A stretch of DNA of 64,000 nt from JACCVL01 sp963695375 (GCA_963695375.1 OY968767.1:372001-436000); one strand, 5' to 3'; positions 1-9,721 are shown, numbered from the stretch's first letter. Program-made: numbers and translations. The notes: generated by a model from the sequence alone, not told the origin.

Positions 1-291
1 GAGGTTGTCGGTGGACAGCAGGTAGACGGTGACGATCTGCACGCCCGCGTCGTCGCACCAGCCGAGGAACTCGAGCAGTCGGTCGGCGCCCGCCCGGTGC
101 CCGTCGGCGGAGGCTCCGCCGAGCGCCTTCGCCCAGCGGCGGTTGCCGTCGATCATCACGCCGACATGGTGGGGGGACCGTCTCGGGTCGAGGCGCCTGG
201 CCAGCCTGCGCTCGTAGACGGAGTAGACGGCGTCGCGCACGGTCCGCCGGACGGTCCGCCGTACGGTCCGTGGCACGCTGCTGGCCGCCAT
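1..291 (-). CDS. Isoprenyl (cis-prenyl) transferase, C-terminus beyond window
   Basis: This is the N-terminal 97 codons of a cis-prenyltransferase of the UppS family, which condenses isopentenyl diphosphate onto an allylic diphosphate. The motif HVGVMIDGNRRWAKALG is the family signature, with the catalytic Asp and the phosphate-binding Asn-Arg-Arg. It is followed by a GHRAGADRL stretch. The start is the ATG at 291, giving a basic Arg-rich lead-in. The next gene is hemolysin III, as beside M. tuberculosis Rv1086, a short-chain Z,E-farnesyl diphosphate synthase. By synteny this may be the short-chain enzyme rather than the decaprenyl synthase. The gene runs off the left edge, so product chain length cannot be judged. 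Confidence 0.93.
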   Translation of the reverse strand, partial: MAASSVPRTVRRTVRRTVRDAVYSVYERRLARRLDPRRSPHHVGVMIDGNRRWAKALGGASADGHRAGADRLLEFLGWCDDAGVQIVTVYLLSTDNL

Positions 292-423
292 CACCGGAGT
301 CCCTTCGGCGCTCGTGGGGTCGGCTCAGGATAGACCGTGCAGCCGCGCGCGCCGGCGTCCGACGCTGCCGCGATGCGCCGACTGTCCGCGCCGACTGTCG
401 CGCCGCCGCTTACCCTGACTGAC

Positions 424-1107
424 GTGACACAGGCGGAGCGGCTGCGCGAGGGCGTCGAGGTCCTCGTCGAGGAGATGAAGCCTCGGCTCCGCGGCTGGCT
501 GCACCTGGGCACGGTGCCGCTGTCGCTCGCCGCCGGCATCGTCCTCGTGGCGCTGTCGCCGGACGGGAGCCCGCGACTGGGGGCGACGGTGTTCGTCTGC
601 TCATCGACCCTGCTGTTCACGGTCAGCGCGATCTACCACACCCGCACCTGGGGTCGCCGCACCCGAGACGTGCTGCAGCGCTTCGACCACGCGAACATCT
701 TCCTGCTCATCGCCGGGACCTACACGCCGTTCGCGCTGCTGCTGCTCGACAACAACAGCTCCCGGGCACTGCTGAGCATCGTGTGGGCGGTGGCGCTGCT
801 GGGTGTGGTGTTCAAGGTCTGCTGGGCCGGCGGCCCGCGCTGGATGTTCGTCCCGGTGTACATCGCGCTCGGCTGGGCGGCGGCGTTCTGGTTCGGGGAG
901 TTCGCGGCCTCGGCCGCACCGGCCGTGCTGACGTTGATGATCCTCGGCGGGGCGCTGTACTCGCTGGGGGCCCTGGTCTACGGACTGCAGCGTCCCGATC
1001 CGCTGCCGCGGTGGTTCGGCTTCCACGAGGTCTTCCACTCGCTGACCGTCGCGGCGTTCGTCCTGCACTACATCGGCATCTCGATCGCGTCGTACTCGCT
1101 CCGCTGA
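424..1107 (+). CDS. Hemolysin III / PAQR family membrane protein
   Basis: This is a seven-helix integral membrane protein of the hemolysin III (YqfA/PAQR-like) family, about 227 residues and usual for the family. Conserved family features are visible: SAIYH after the second helix, FDHANIFLLIAGTYTPF, and a C-terminal HEVFHSLTVAAFVLHY carrying the histidines that bind metal in PAQR proteins. I chose the GTG at 424 because the protein then begins just before the amphipathic lead-in to helix 1. In-frame starts at 337 and 373 would only add a low-complexity extension. It matches Rv1085c in position and relative orientation. The physiological role of bacterial members is unsettled, and membrane or lipid homeostasis is only a guess. 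Confidence 0.88.
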   Translation: MTQAERLREGVEVLVEEMKPRLRGWLHLGTVPLSLAAGIVLVALSPDGSPRLGATVFVCSSTLLFTVSAIYHTRTWGRRTRDVLQRFDHANIFLLIAGTYTPFALLLLDNNSSRALLSIVWAVALLGVVFKVCWAGGPRWMFVPVYIALGWAAAFWFGEFAASAAPAVLTLMILGGALYSLGALVYGLQRPDPLPRWFGFHEVFHSLTVAAFVLHYIGISIASYSLR

Positions 1108-1148
1108 CTCCGCCGCCGCCCCGTCCGCCGCCCCCGCCCGCCCCCGCG

Positions 1149-1320
1149 GGACGTCAGACAACCCGCCGCCGATACACCCCCATCCGCATGACGTCCCAGC
1201 GTCCCCCGCCGGACGTCAGACAACCCGCCGCCGATACACCCCCATCCGTATGACGTCCCAGCGTCGCCCGCCGGACGTCAGACAACCCGCCGCCGATACA
1301 CCCCCGTACGTATGACGTCC
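1149..1320. repeat. Three tandem 62-bp repeats, each with inverted GGACGTCA/TGACGTCC ends
   Basis: Three nearly identical 48-bp units lie at 1149-1196, 1211-1258 and 1273-1320, separated by 14-bp linkers, so the period is exactly 62 bp. Each unit opens with GGACGTCA and closes with its reverse complement TGACGTCC. Inside are a conserved GACAACCCGCCGCCGATACACCCCC core and a second short inverted pair, ATAC/GTAT. The array fills the gap between two convergent genes (stops at 1107 and 1327), with the last unit 6 bp from the second stop. Transcribed from either strand, each unit could fold with an 8-bp outer stem. Confidence 0.9.
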
Positions 1321-1326
1321 GGGCGG

Positions 1327-1842
1327 TCAGGGCTGGTCCGGGCCCTGAGCCCGGACCTCCTGGACGCGCTCCATCGCCAAGCGCAGCTCACCGAGCCACT
1401 CCTCGGCGTTGCGTTGCACCAGCCGGACGCACCAGCCGACGGCGTCGGCACGGGACCGGGCCACCCCGGACTCGACCAGCGTGTCCAGCACCAGCCGCTC
1501 CGGCTGCCGCAGCCGCGTCATCACGGGGGCGGCCAGCGAGGTGAAGACCGTGCTGCTGCCCCCGCACTCGGCTCCCCAGGCCACCTTGCGTCCGGTGCGG
1601 TGCTCCAGCTCACGGGCGATCGCGATGCGCTGCTCACGAGTGTCCTCGCGGAAGGCCTTGATCCGACCATGTTCGGCCGCGGTCCGCTCGGCCTCGGACA
1701 CGTCCGCGGCGGTGTCGGGCGGGCTCAGCCGGCCGATCACCAGGATCTCGTCGCGGTCCACGGTGACGGCCGGGTCACTCGCGAACCAGTCGGTGGGGAG
1801 CCGGCCGGTCAGCCAGCCCCGAATGCTTTCTCCATCATTCAT
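1327..1842 (-). CDS. Conserved hypothetical actinobacterial protein
   Basis: I do not recognise this 171-residue soluble protein beyond a sense that similar proteins occur in actinobacteria. The N-terminal half contains WLTGRLPTDWFASDPAVTVDRDEILVIGRL, which reads like a beta-rich segment. A charged helical stretch follows (SEAERTAAEHGRIKAFREDTREQRIAIARELEHRTGRKVAWG). The C-terminal half, RLVLDTLVESGVARSRADAVGWCVRLVQRN, resembles a small helix-turn-helix or ribbon-helix-helix arrangement seen in antitoxin-like regulators. No signal peptide or membrane segment is visible. Its start is preceded by a TAATCT hexamer 7 bp away and a GATTACAT direct repeat, so a leaderless and possibly autoregulated transcript is plausible. 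The function is unknown. Confidence 0.72.
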   Translation of the reverse strand: MNDGESIRGWLTGRLPTDWFASDPAVTVDRDEILVIGRLSPPDTAADVSEAERTAAEHGRIKAFREDTREQRIAIARELEHRTGRKVAWGAECGGSSTVFTSLAAPVMTRLRQPERLVLDTLVESGVARSRADAVGWCVRLVQRNAEEWLGELRLAMERVQEVRAQGPDQP

Positions 1843-1849
1843 GCAACTC

Positions 1850-1866
1850 AGATTACATGATTACAT
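1850..1866 (-). promoter_or_regulatory. Putative -10 (TAATCT) overlapping GATTACAT direct repeat
   Basis: On the minus strand TAATCT (1855-1850) ends 7 bp before the ATG at 1842, fitting a -10 element of a leaderless promoter. It overlaps two perfect head-to-tail copies of GATTACAT (1851-1858 and 1859-1866). This AT-rich patch stands out sharply in a GC-rich region and could be an operator. Confidence 0.45.
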
Positions 1867-3563
1867 CACTGGCTCAACCGTCGGCCGAACCCGGCCCGGT
1901 CCAGCCCCTCCCCCAGCAGTTCGGTCAGCCACGGGCCGGCCGCGCCGGTCGCCGACGCCGGCCCGCGGACGGCCGCGCAGCCACCCAGGTCGACGGTGAA
2001 GGTCCGGCGCGAGCTGGTCACGTCAGTGACCACGACGGCGTATCGGGTGCCGGCACCCGACTGCGGGCAGGGGGACACCAGCGCGGGCCGCGCCAGGAAG
2101 GCGGCTCGCAGTCGCTCGGCGTCCTCCCGGTTCAGGAACCGCGTCTCGGGGTCCTGTGGCCCCGCCTCGGCGCTGGGCGGGTACTGACAGATCAACGCCC
2201 CGGCGGCGGGCAGCGGGAGCGGCAGACCGCGCACCTGCGGCAGGTCGCGGACCGTGGTCCGGCTGTAGCCGGCCACCTCCTCGATCCGGGACGGGCAGAA
2301 CGTGGGCTCGGCGACCGTGCCGCCCGCCGCGTCGACCTGCCCGAGCAGCTCGGTGCCCAGCACCCCCACCGCCTCGGCGAAGGCTGTCCGGCCCTCCACG
2401 GACAGCTCGACGCCGTCGACGCTGATCGTCCCGCAGGTGCCGACCCGCAGGTCGACGACGTGCAGCGCCCCGTCGAGGGTGCCGAGCTGGGCTCGGATGG
2501 TGCCCTGACCCGCGAACGCCTGGTAGTCACACGACAGCGGTCCGGTGGGGGCCTCCGTCCACCGGTCCACGAGCTGGTCGAGGTCGAGCGTCACGATGGT
2601 CACGTCCGGGGCGAAGTCGATCGCGTCCAGGTCGCCGCTCACGTCCGGCGCCGGGCAGAACCGCATCCACACCGCCTCGGCCCCGTCCGCGTCATAGGCG
2701 ATGTCGGGCGCCGGCGGCTCGTCCGGCAGCTCGACACAACGGTCCGGTATGGGCAGCGGGTCGACGAGACTGTCGGCAACGGCGAGCCCCGCGTCATCGC
2801 CGGCAGCGTCGTCGGGATCCGCGGTCTGTGACAGCAGGACCGGGACGCCGATGAGCGCGGCCGCCACGCCGGCCGCGACCAAGGTCCGCCGCCGCCGCCG
2901 GCGGCGGTCACCACGCGCCCGGTCCCTGACCCGCGCCGCCCTCGTTGCGTCGTACGGGGGCGGCGGCACCACCTCGGGCAGCGCCGGCAGCAACTCGGCG
3001 GCCCGGACGTCGACGGCTCGCAGTCGCGACTCCGCCCCCTGCTCCATCGAGTCGAACCGGTCGGAGCCGACGCCCAGCGCGTCGGCGGCGTCCCAGCGGG
3101 ACAGGTCACCGGACCGGGCCAGCGCGAGAGCCGCGCGCTGCTCCGGCTCGAGCCGCCCGAGTCCGCGCAGCAGGGCGGTCCTCCGGTCGTCCGGCTCCGG
3201 GCCGGAGTCGGCCCCGACGCCGGAGCCGGCCGCAGGGCCGAGGACGTCCACGGCAGCCGATGGCGTCGCCGCGACCGGCTCGGCGTCGCGACGGTCGAAG
3301 GAGGCCCGCGCCCGCCGGACCCACCCCGACCAGGGGCGGTCGGGGGGGCGAGAGGTGCGGAGGAACGCCGCCACGAGCTCCCGCCGGGCGGCAGTCTCCG
3401 GACTCTCACCGTCGCGGGTCAGCTCACTCCAGCGCGGCCACACCCGAGCCAACGCGACCTCGACGAGCTCCTCGGCCCGCTCGTCCTGCCCGGTCAGCAA
3501 CCACGCCAGCCGCCACAGCGCAGCGCCGCGGGAGCCGACCAGGTCCTCGAACGAGCCGGTCAC
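1866..3563 (-). CDS. ECF-sigma-like protein fused to a transmembrane anchor and exported domain
   Basis: This is a 565-residue mosaic. Residues about 5-45 resemble sigma region 2 (FEDLVGSRGAALWRLAWLLTG, then VEVALARVWPRW). Residues about 128-185 resemble region 4 (LLRGLGRLEPEQRAALALA through a helix-turn-helix DAADALGVGSDRFDSM). A strongly basic stretch and one hydrophobic helix (about 228-245) follow. The remaining 320 residues would lie outside the membrane and include several Cys and repeated TFC/DLGGC-type patches. The GTG start has a strong GGAGGGGAGGG Shine-Dalgarno sequence. An intramolecular sensor (exported domain) on a SigE/ECF-type head is the simplest reading. The region 2 core is short and may not bind DNA well, so sigma activity is inferred. 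It lies downstream of yyaL on the same strand, 15 bp from its stop. Confidence 0.72.
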   Translation of the reverse strand: MTGSFEDLVGSRGAALWRLAWLLTGQDERAEELVEVALARVWPRWSELTRDGESPETAARRELVAAFLRTSRPPDRPWSGWVRRARASFDRRDAEPVAATPSAAVDVLGPAAGSGVGADSGPEPDDRRTALLRGLGRLEPEQRAALALARSGDLSRWDAADALGVGSDRFDSMEQGAESRLRAVDVRAAELLPALPEVVPPPPYDATRAARVRDRARGDRRRRRRRTLVAAGVAAALIGVPVLLSQTADPDDAAGDDAGLAVADSLVDPLPIPDRCVELPDEPPAPDIAYDADGAEAVWMRFCPAPDVSGDLDAIDFAPDVTIVTLDLDQLVDRWTEAPTGPLSCDYQAFAGQGTIRAQLGTLDGALHVVDLRVGTCGTISVDGVELSVEGRTAFAEAVGVLGTELLGQVDAAGGTVAEPTFCPSRIEEVAGYSRTTVRDLPQVRGLPLPLPAAGALICQYPPSAEAGPQDPETRFLNREDAERLRAAFLARPALVSPCPQSGAGTRYAVVVTDVTSSRRTFTVDLGGCAAVRGPASATGAAGPWLTELLGEGLDRAGFGRRLSQ

Positions 3564-3578
3564 GAGCCCTCCCCTCCG

Positions 3579-5633
<2,055 letters not shown>

Positions 5634-5639
5634 GTGGCC

Positions 5640-5645
5640 AGGCTA
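5640..5645 (-). promoter_or_regulatory. Putative -10 (TAGCCT) for the YyaL gene
   Basis: TAGCCT on the minus strand ends 6 bp before the GTG at 5633, the spacing expected if transcription begins at the start codon. No clear Shine-Dalgarno sequence is present in the intervening bases. Confidence 0.5.
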
Positions 5646-5664
5646 GGTGCGGCGCGGCGGGCCG

Positions 5665-5874
5665 TCAGCGCCCGGTGCCGCGCGTGCCGTCCTCGTCACC
5701 GGGGGGCTCCTCGTCGAAGTCGATCTTTCGCAGCTGCTTGGTGAAGCTGCGCAGGAGCAGCACGGTGGCAGCGATCAGCGCGAGCACCACGAGCAGCCCG
5801 AGCACGCCGGGACGCACCTGGTCCGGGTCCGGTGCCGCCAGCAACCACACGTCGACGCTCACGACCACCATCAT
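5665..5874 (-). CDS. Small single-pass membrane protein (Rv1083-like position)
   Basis: This 69-residue protein has one hydrophobic helix (about residues 24-42, GVLGLLVVLALIAATVLLLRSF) and a cytoplasmic-type tail, TKQLRKIDFDEEPPGDED, rich in acidic residues. The tail wording is typical of small proteins found next to mca in actinobacteria, and the gene occupies the Rv1083 position between mca and yyaL. Two adjacent ATG codons (5874 and 5871) could start it. It ends 31 bp before the YyaL start on the same strand. No function is known. Confidence 0.75.
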   Translation of the reverse strand: MMVVVSVDVWLLAAPDPDQVRPGVLGLLVVLALIAATVLLLRSFTKQLRKIDFDEEPPGDEDGTRGTGR

Positions 5875-6007
5875 GCCCCTCGACCGAGTCAGCCCCGGAC
5901 GAGCACCCTCGGCTGCCGGGTGCGGACAGCCTCGGCCAGCAGAGCCGGGCGCTGGCCTCGCCGACTCCCCCGCGCGACCCCCGCCGAAGCGCGCCCCTCG
6001 CAGACGG

Positions 6008-6892
6008 TCAAGTGACCGTGATCGAGAACGTCCGCTCGGTGAAGACGCCCCGACTGTCAGTGACGCGCACCAGGAACGTGAAGGTCCCGACCGTGGTCGG
6101 TGTGCCGGTGATCCGGCCGGGGCTCGCGCTCAACGACAGACCGGGGGGCAGTTGGCCCGCGCGCAGCGTCCAGGTGTAGCCCGGGACGCCGCCGTCGACG
6201 AACAGGTTGCCGCAGCAGTAGAACTGCCCAACGGTTCCCGGTGTCAGCGTGTCGGACTGGTTGGTGATCACCACCGGCCGCGGCGGACCGATCGTGATCG
6301 AGAACGACTCGGTGTCCGTCGCGCCGGTCTGGTCCTTGACCCGGATGGTGAAGCCGAACAGCCCCTCCGTTGTCGGTCTCCCGGTGATGCCGCCCGAGCC
6401 GACACCCTGGGTGAACAGCCGGGTGCCGGGTGGGATCTGACCGGAGACCACCTTGAACTGGACCGGCTTCTGCGAGGTGCGACAGCCCTGAGTGAGGAAG
6501 TACCAGGTGGTGAGCGTGCCGACGGTCCCGTCCGCGAACGTCTCCGGAACGATCGTGCAGCTTCCGGACGGGGGCGGAGGGGACGAGGTGGTGGAGCAAC
6601 CGGACAGGCTGACCGTTACCGACGTGGAGCCGTCAGACACGGTGACGCGGCAGGTGCTGGACCGGAAGCTGGACGCCTCCACCCGGAAGGCCCCCGACTG
6701 GTCGGCCCGGCTGCTTGCGGACGACTCCGGCGAGGTCACGGTGACGACGGCGTTCGGCAGGCTGCCGCGGCCCTCGACCCGCAACTGGCCGGCGCCGAGG
6801 TCGGCGCGGGTCACACTCACCGCAGCTTGCGCTGCGGGGCCCACCAGCACCAGCAGGGCGGCGGTCAGCAGGACGGTCAGCAGGCGTCGCAT
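6008..6892 (-). CDS. Secreted protein with putative Ig-like (He_PIG) domains
   Basis: This 294-residue exported protein starts at the ATG at 6892, which opens a classical signal peptide (MRRLLTVLLTAALLVLVGPAAQA). After an N-terminal beta domain, two copies of a putative Ig fold follow. Each is built around PPGTRLF or PPGLSLS, then GxITGxPTTxGxFxFxxRVxD, the consensus of He_PIG repeats. The second copy ends at the stop codon. An upstream in-frame extension to 7033 has no signal peptide and crosses a strong hairpin, so I rejected it. The role is probably binding or adhesion at the cell surface, but no anchor such as LPXTG is visible. Confidence 0.82.
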   Translation of the reverse strand: MRRLLTVLLTAALLVLVGPAAQAAVSVTRADLGAGQLRVEGRGSLPNAVVTVTSPESSASSRADQSGAFRVEASSFRSSTCRVTVSDGSTSVTVSLSGCSTTSSPPPPSGSCTIVPETFADGTVGTLTTWYFLTQGCRTSQKPVQFKVVSGQIPPGTRLFTQGVGSGGITGRPTTEGLFGFTIRVKDQTGATDTESFSITIGPPRPVVITNQSDTLTPGTVGQFYCCGNLFVDGGVPGYTWTLRAGQLPPGLSLSASPGRITGTPTTVGTFTFLVRVTDSRGVFTERTFSITVT

Positions 6893-6981
6893 GGGTGTCT
6901 CCGGCCTGTGAGGGTCGGGCTCCCCACGACACCGATGCTTCGCCAGCGTCCCTGAGCCGGGCAAGCTGTCCGTTGGTCCTA

Positions 6982-7021
6982 GCACCCGCGCCGCTGTCGG
7001 CGGCGACAGCGGCGCGGGTGC
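6982..7021 (-). terminator. Perfect 17-bp hairpin, likely terminator
   Basis: The arms 6982-6998 and 7005-7021 are perfect reverse complements (GCACCCGCGCCGCTGTC on the left), with a 6-nt loop. The hairpin lies 53 bp past the stop of the ScyD-like gene and upstream of the Ig-like gene, both on the minus strand. There is no U tract, as is common in GC-rich actinobacteria. Confidence 0.7.
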
Positions 7022-7074
7022 CCACCTCAGCACTGGCGCTGCCCACCTCGGTGGGTTCGCGAGCGGACCCTCGA

Positions 7075-8208
7075 CTAGCGCGTGATGACCGCGTCGAAGT
7101 CCAGCCGCCAGATCTGGCCGCTGGTCTCCGCGCCGCCGCCGAACGCTCCCCGCGCCGGCGACACCGAGAAGGCGGCCACGAGGACGCGGTCTCCTCGCGC
7201 GACGATCCCGGCCGGGAACGGCACGTCGATGTGCTCCCGGTCACCGTCCGGCTCGACCTTCACCACCCGACCCGGGAAGCAGCTCGGGATGTCACCGAAG
7301 CCGCAGTCGCCGCCGAAGAGCTCGCTGACGTAGAGCGTCCCGTCCGCCGTCTGCGCGACACCGGTCACCGAGCTGAACCCGCGGTAGGTGCCCACCCGTT
7401 CGCCGCCCCGGTCGAAGACCAGGACCTTGGCGGCGCCTGGGATCTCCGAGTGCAGCTCGCCCACCAGGATCGTGTTGTCGGCACCCCGGCTGAGCACGGT
7501 CGGAACCGCGTCGATCCGGCGGCCGTACTCCGGCATGACCGCCCACAGGCGCACCCGGCCTCCGGGTCGCACCGCGGCGATGTAGTCACCGGCCGCGTCG
7601 GCGACCAGCGTCTTGTTCTTCAGCCCGAGGCCGGCGTACGGATTGGAGTCGAAGCCCTCCCCGTCGGGGTCGTTGCGCCGCTCGAAGGCGGAGATGTTGG
7701 CGAGCACGGACTTCTGCCCGACCGGCCGGTTGACGAGCAGCTTGCCGAGCTGGCGCTTCCCCGGGGTGTTCGGCGGGATCGCCTGCGGCGGCGCGAAGGT
7801 CATCACCGGCATCAGCAGGTTCCCCGGCCGGGTGGCCACCCCGTCGGCACCGGTGGCGAAGCTGCCGTCCTGTCCCGCACCCGAGATCAGTCCAGTCATC
7901 CGATGCGTGTAGACACCCGCGCGCAGGCGGCCGATCTTGCCGGTACGCCCGATGCAGGTCCCCCGGTTGCAGTTGTCCGGGTTGTAGGACCCATGGCCCG
8001 CCTCGGCGACGAACACGTCGGCGCCGCGCAGCTGCAACTGCCGCGGGTTGTCCAGCCCGGTCTGCACGACGACGTACGGCTCGGCCGGGACTCCTCGGTC
8101 GTCGTCCGCGGCGCTCGCAGACGCCCCGAGTCCCGCGACACCGAGGGCGCCGGCCGCGACGACCGCTCCGACCGTTGTTCGACTCCGACCTCGCGCTGCA
8201 TGGGTCAT
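7075..8208 (-). CDS. ScyD/ScyE family secreted beta-propeller protein
   Basis: This 377-residue exported protein has a predicted signal peptide (MTHAARGRSRTTVGAVVAAGALGVAGLGASASA). The mature part opens with VVQTGLDNPRQLQLRGADVFVAEAGHG, typical of ScyD/ScyE family proteins, then repeated blades such as VTGVAQTADGTLYVSELF and GRVVKVEPDG. That arrangement suggests an NHL-like beta-propeller. Paired Cys (NCNRGTC; DCGFGDIPSC) would fit disulfides outside the cell. The start at 8208 is supported by GAGGAGGCACCGC just upstream. The family is named after cyanobacterial scytonemin clusters, but actinobacterial members have no shown role and no scytonemin genes are present here. Confidence 0.83.
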   Translation of the reverse strand: MTHAARGRSRTTVGAVVAAGALGVAGLGASASAADDDRGVPAEPYVVVQTGLDNPRQLQLRGADVFVAEAGHGSYNPDNCNRGTCIGRTGKIGRLRAGVYTHRMTGLISGAGQDGSFATGADGVATRPGNLLMPVMTFAPPQAIPPNTPGKRQLGKLLVNRPVGQKSVLANISAFERRNDPDGEGFDSNPYAGLGLKNKTLVADAAGDYIAAVRPGGRVRLWAVMPEYGRRIDAVPTVLSRGADNTILVGELHSEIPGAAKVLVFDRGGERVGTYRGFSSVTGVAQTADGTLYVSELFGGDCGFGDIPSCFPGRVVKVEPDGDREHIDVPFPAGIVARGDRVLVAAFSVSPARGAFGGGAETSGQIWRLDFDAVITR

Positions 8209-8289
8209 GCGGTGCCTCCTCGACGGGCTCGACTGGGAGGCGACCGCCCCCGCAGGGCCTTGCCTACTCCTGTGCGCGGGCACGGGAAA

Positions 8290-8327
8290 GCCCCGTTCGG
8301 GTCACGCCGGCATGACCCGAACGGGGC
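8290..8327 (-). terminator. Perfect 15-bp hairpin after mca
   Basis: The arms 8290-8304 (GCCCCGTTCGGGTCA) and 8313-8327 pair perfectly around an 8-nt loop. On the minus strand the hairpin begins 19 bp after the mca stop and is followed by TTTCCC, a short T run. It probably insulates mca from the ScyD-like gene. Confidence 0.8.
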
Positions 8328-8346
8328 ATTGCCCAGTCGTGGCTGC

Positions 8347-9285
8347 TCAGGTATCCGACTGCGGCAGGGTGCGCACTCCGGCGAACAGGTCGTCCTCCGG
8401 CAGCTCGGTGGCCACCTCGCTCCGCACGAGCTCGTAGTCCTCGCTCGGCCAGGCGGTCTGGTGGACCTCGAGCGGGCAGGCGAACCACGCCCCGTCCGGG
8501 TCGATCTGGGTCGCGTGCGCGAGCAGTGCGCGATCCCGGACCGGGAACCACTCGGCGCACGGCACCCTGGTGGTGATGCGCGCGTCGTGTGCGGGATCGG
8601 GAGCCCACTCGGCGAGCCGCTCGGCGTACGGCGACTCGAAACCCCGTCGCAGCATCTCCTCGTGCAGCGCCTGGGTCCGCGCTCGGTGAAAGCTGTGGTG
8701 GTAGTACAGCTTCAGCGGCTGCCACGCCGGTCCGTGGTCCGGGTAGGCCGCCGGGTCCCCGGCCGCGTCGAACGCGGCCACGGTGACCTGGTGGCAGCGG
8801 ACGTGGTCGGGGTGCGGGTAGCCGCCGTTCTCGTCGTAGGTGGTCACGACGTGCGGACGGAACTGCCGCATCAGCCGGACCAGCCGACCGGCCGACTCTG
8901 CCAGCGGCACGGCGGCGAAACAGCCGTCCGGCAGCGGCGGCGGCGGATCGCCCTCCGGAAACCCGGAGTCGACGAAGCCGAGCCAGTCCTGCGTGACGCC
9001 GAGGATGTCGCGGGCACGCTCCATCTCCCGACGCCGGATCTCGCTCAGGTTGGCGAGCACGTCGGGGCGGTCCATGTTCGGGTTCAGGATCGAGCCCCGC
9101 TCGCCGCCGGTGCAGGTGACCACGTGCACGTCCACCCCCTCGGCCACGTAGCGGGCGGTGGTGGCGGCACCCTTGCTGGACTCGTCGTCGGGGTGCGCGT
9201 GCACGTGCATCAGGCGCAGTCGCTCGGCCCCGGCCCGCGCGGAGTCGCGACCGGCGGGCGACGCGGCGAAGGTGTGGTCGGACAC
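8347..9285 (-). CDS. mca: Mycothiol S-conjugate amidase
   Basis: Mca hydrolyses mycothiol S-conjugates to glucosaminyl-inositol and a mercapturic acid, a detoxification step in mycothiol-using actinobacteria. The zinc motif AHPDDE (H31, D33, D34 from the GTG start) and a second histidine motif, GGYPHPDHVRCH, are present, with VTCTGGERGSILNP between them. The 312-residue length is a little long but typical of Mca rather than MshB. A GTG at 9285 follows a CATTCT hexamer by 6 bp and is the likely start. The ATG at 9303 would overlap the divergent neighbour. Next to DUF4307 and greA it reproduces the Rv1080c-Rv1082 arrangement. Confidence 0.93.
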   Translation of the reverse strand: MSDHTFAASPAGRDSARAGAERLRLMHVHAHPDDESSKGAATTARYVAEGVDVHVVTCTGGERGSILNPNMDRPDVLANLSEIRRREMERARDILGVTQDWLGFVDSGFPEGDPPPPLPDGCFAAVPLAESAGRLVRLMRQFRPHVVTTYDENGGYPHPDHVRCHQVTVAAFDAAGDPAAYPDHGPAWQPLKLYYHHSFHRARTQALHEEMLRRGFESPYAERLAEWAPDPAHDARITTRVPCAEWFPVRDRALLAHATQIDPDGAWFACPLEVHQTAWPSEDYELVRSEVATELPEDDLFAGVRTLPQSDT

Positions 9286-9301
9286 GGGGACAGAATGCAG
9301 C

Positions 9302-9721
9302 ATGGCCCGCACCGATCCGGCAGCTGCCGCCCGAGCCGCGATGCCCGAGCGGTACGGCCGGCCCTCCCCGGCAGCCCGAGCGCTGCTCGGCCTGCTCGTG
9401 CTGGTCGTGGTCGGCGGCGGGCTGGGGTGGCTGGTGCGCACCGCGGTCCAGCAGTCGAGCCCGGACGTGGACGCCGGCGTGGTGGCGTTCGAGGTGATCT
9501 CCGAGCAGCGCACCGACGTCACCGTCGATGTGGTCCGCGCCGTCACCACGGCGGTCAGCTGTGAGGTCTACGCGCAGGCCGCCGACAAGCAGGTGGTCGG
9601 GGAGCAGCTGGTCGAGCTGCCGGTGGCACCGGCCGGGACGGAGCGGGTCGCGGTGACGATCCGCACCGAGCGTCGGGCGACGACCGCGGACGTGCGCAGC
9701 TGCTCCGCCGCGGCAGGTTGA
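9302..9721 (+). CDS. DUF4307 single-pass membrane protein
   Basis: This is a 139-residue protein with one N-terminal membrane helix (RALLGLLVLVVVGGGLGWLV) preceded by RYGRP, which is the DUF4307 signature. The outside part carries FEVISEQRTDVTVDVVR and a single pair of Cys. It corresponds to Rv1081c between greA and mca. The ATG at 9302 nearly coincides with the opposite mca ATG at 9303. An alternative start at 9341 (MPERYGRP) would leave 55 bp for divergent promoters and is about equally likely. Function unknown. Confidence 0.83.
   Translation: MARTDPAAAARAAMPERYGRPSPAARALLGLLVLVVVGGGLGWLVRTAVQQSSPDVDAGVVAFEVISEQRTDVTVDVVRAVTTAVSCEVYAQAADKQVVGEQLVELPVAPAGTERVAVTIRTERRATTADVRSCSAAAG

Noticed and set aside
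1149..1320. CRISPR array
   Set aside because: There are only three units, the 14-bp linkers are nearly identical rather than unique spacers, and no cas gene is nearby.
6895..9564. Long plus-strand open frame of 889 codons
   Set aside because: It lies antisense to the ScyD-like and mca genes, with Arg/Pro/His-rich composition and no domains.
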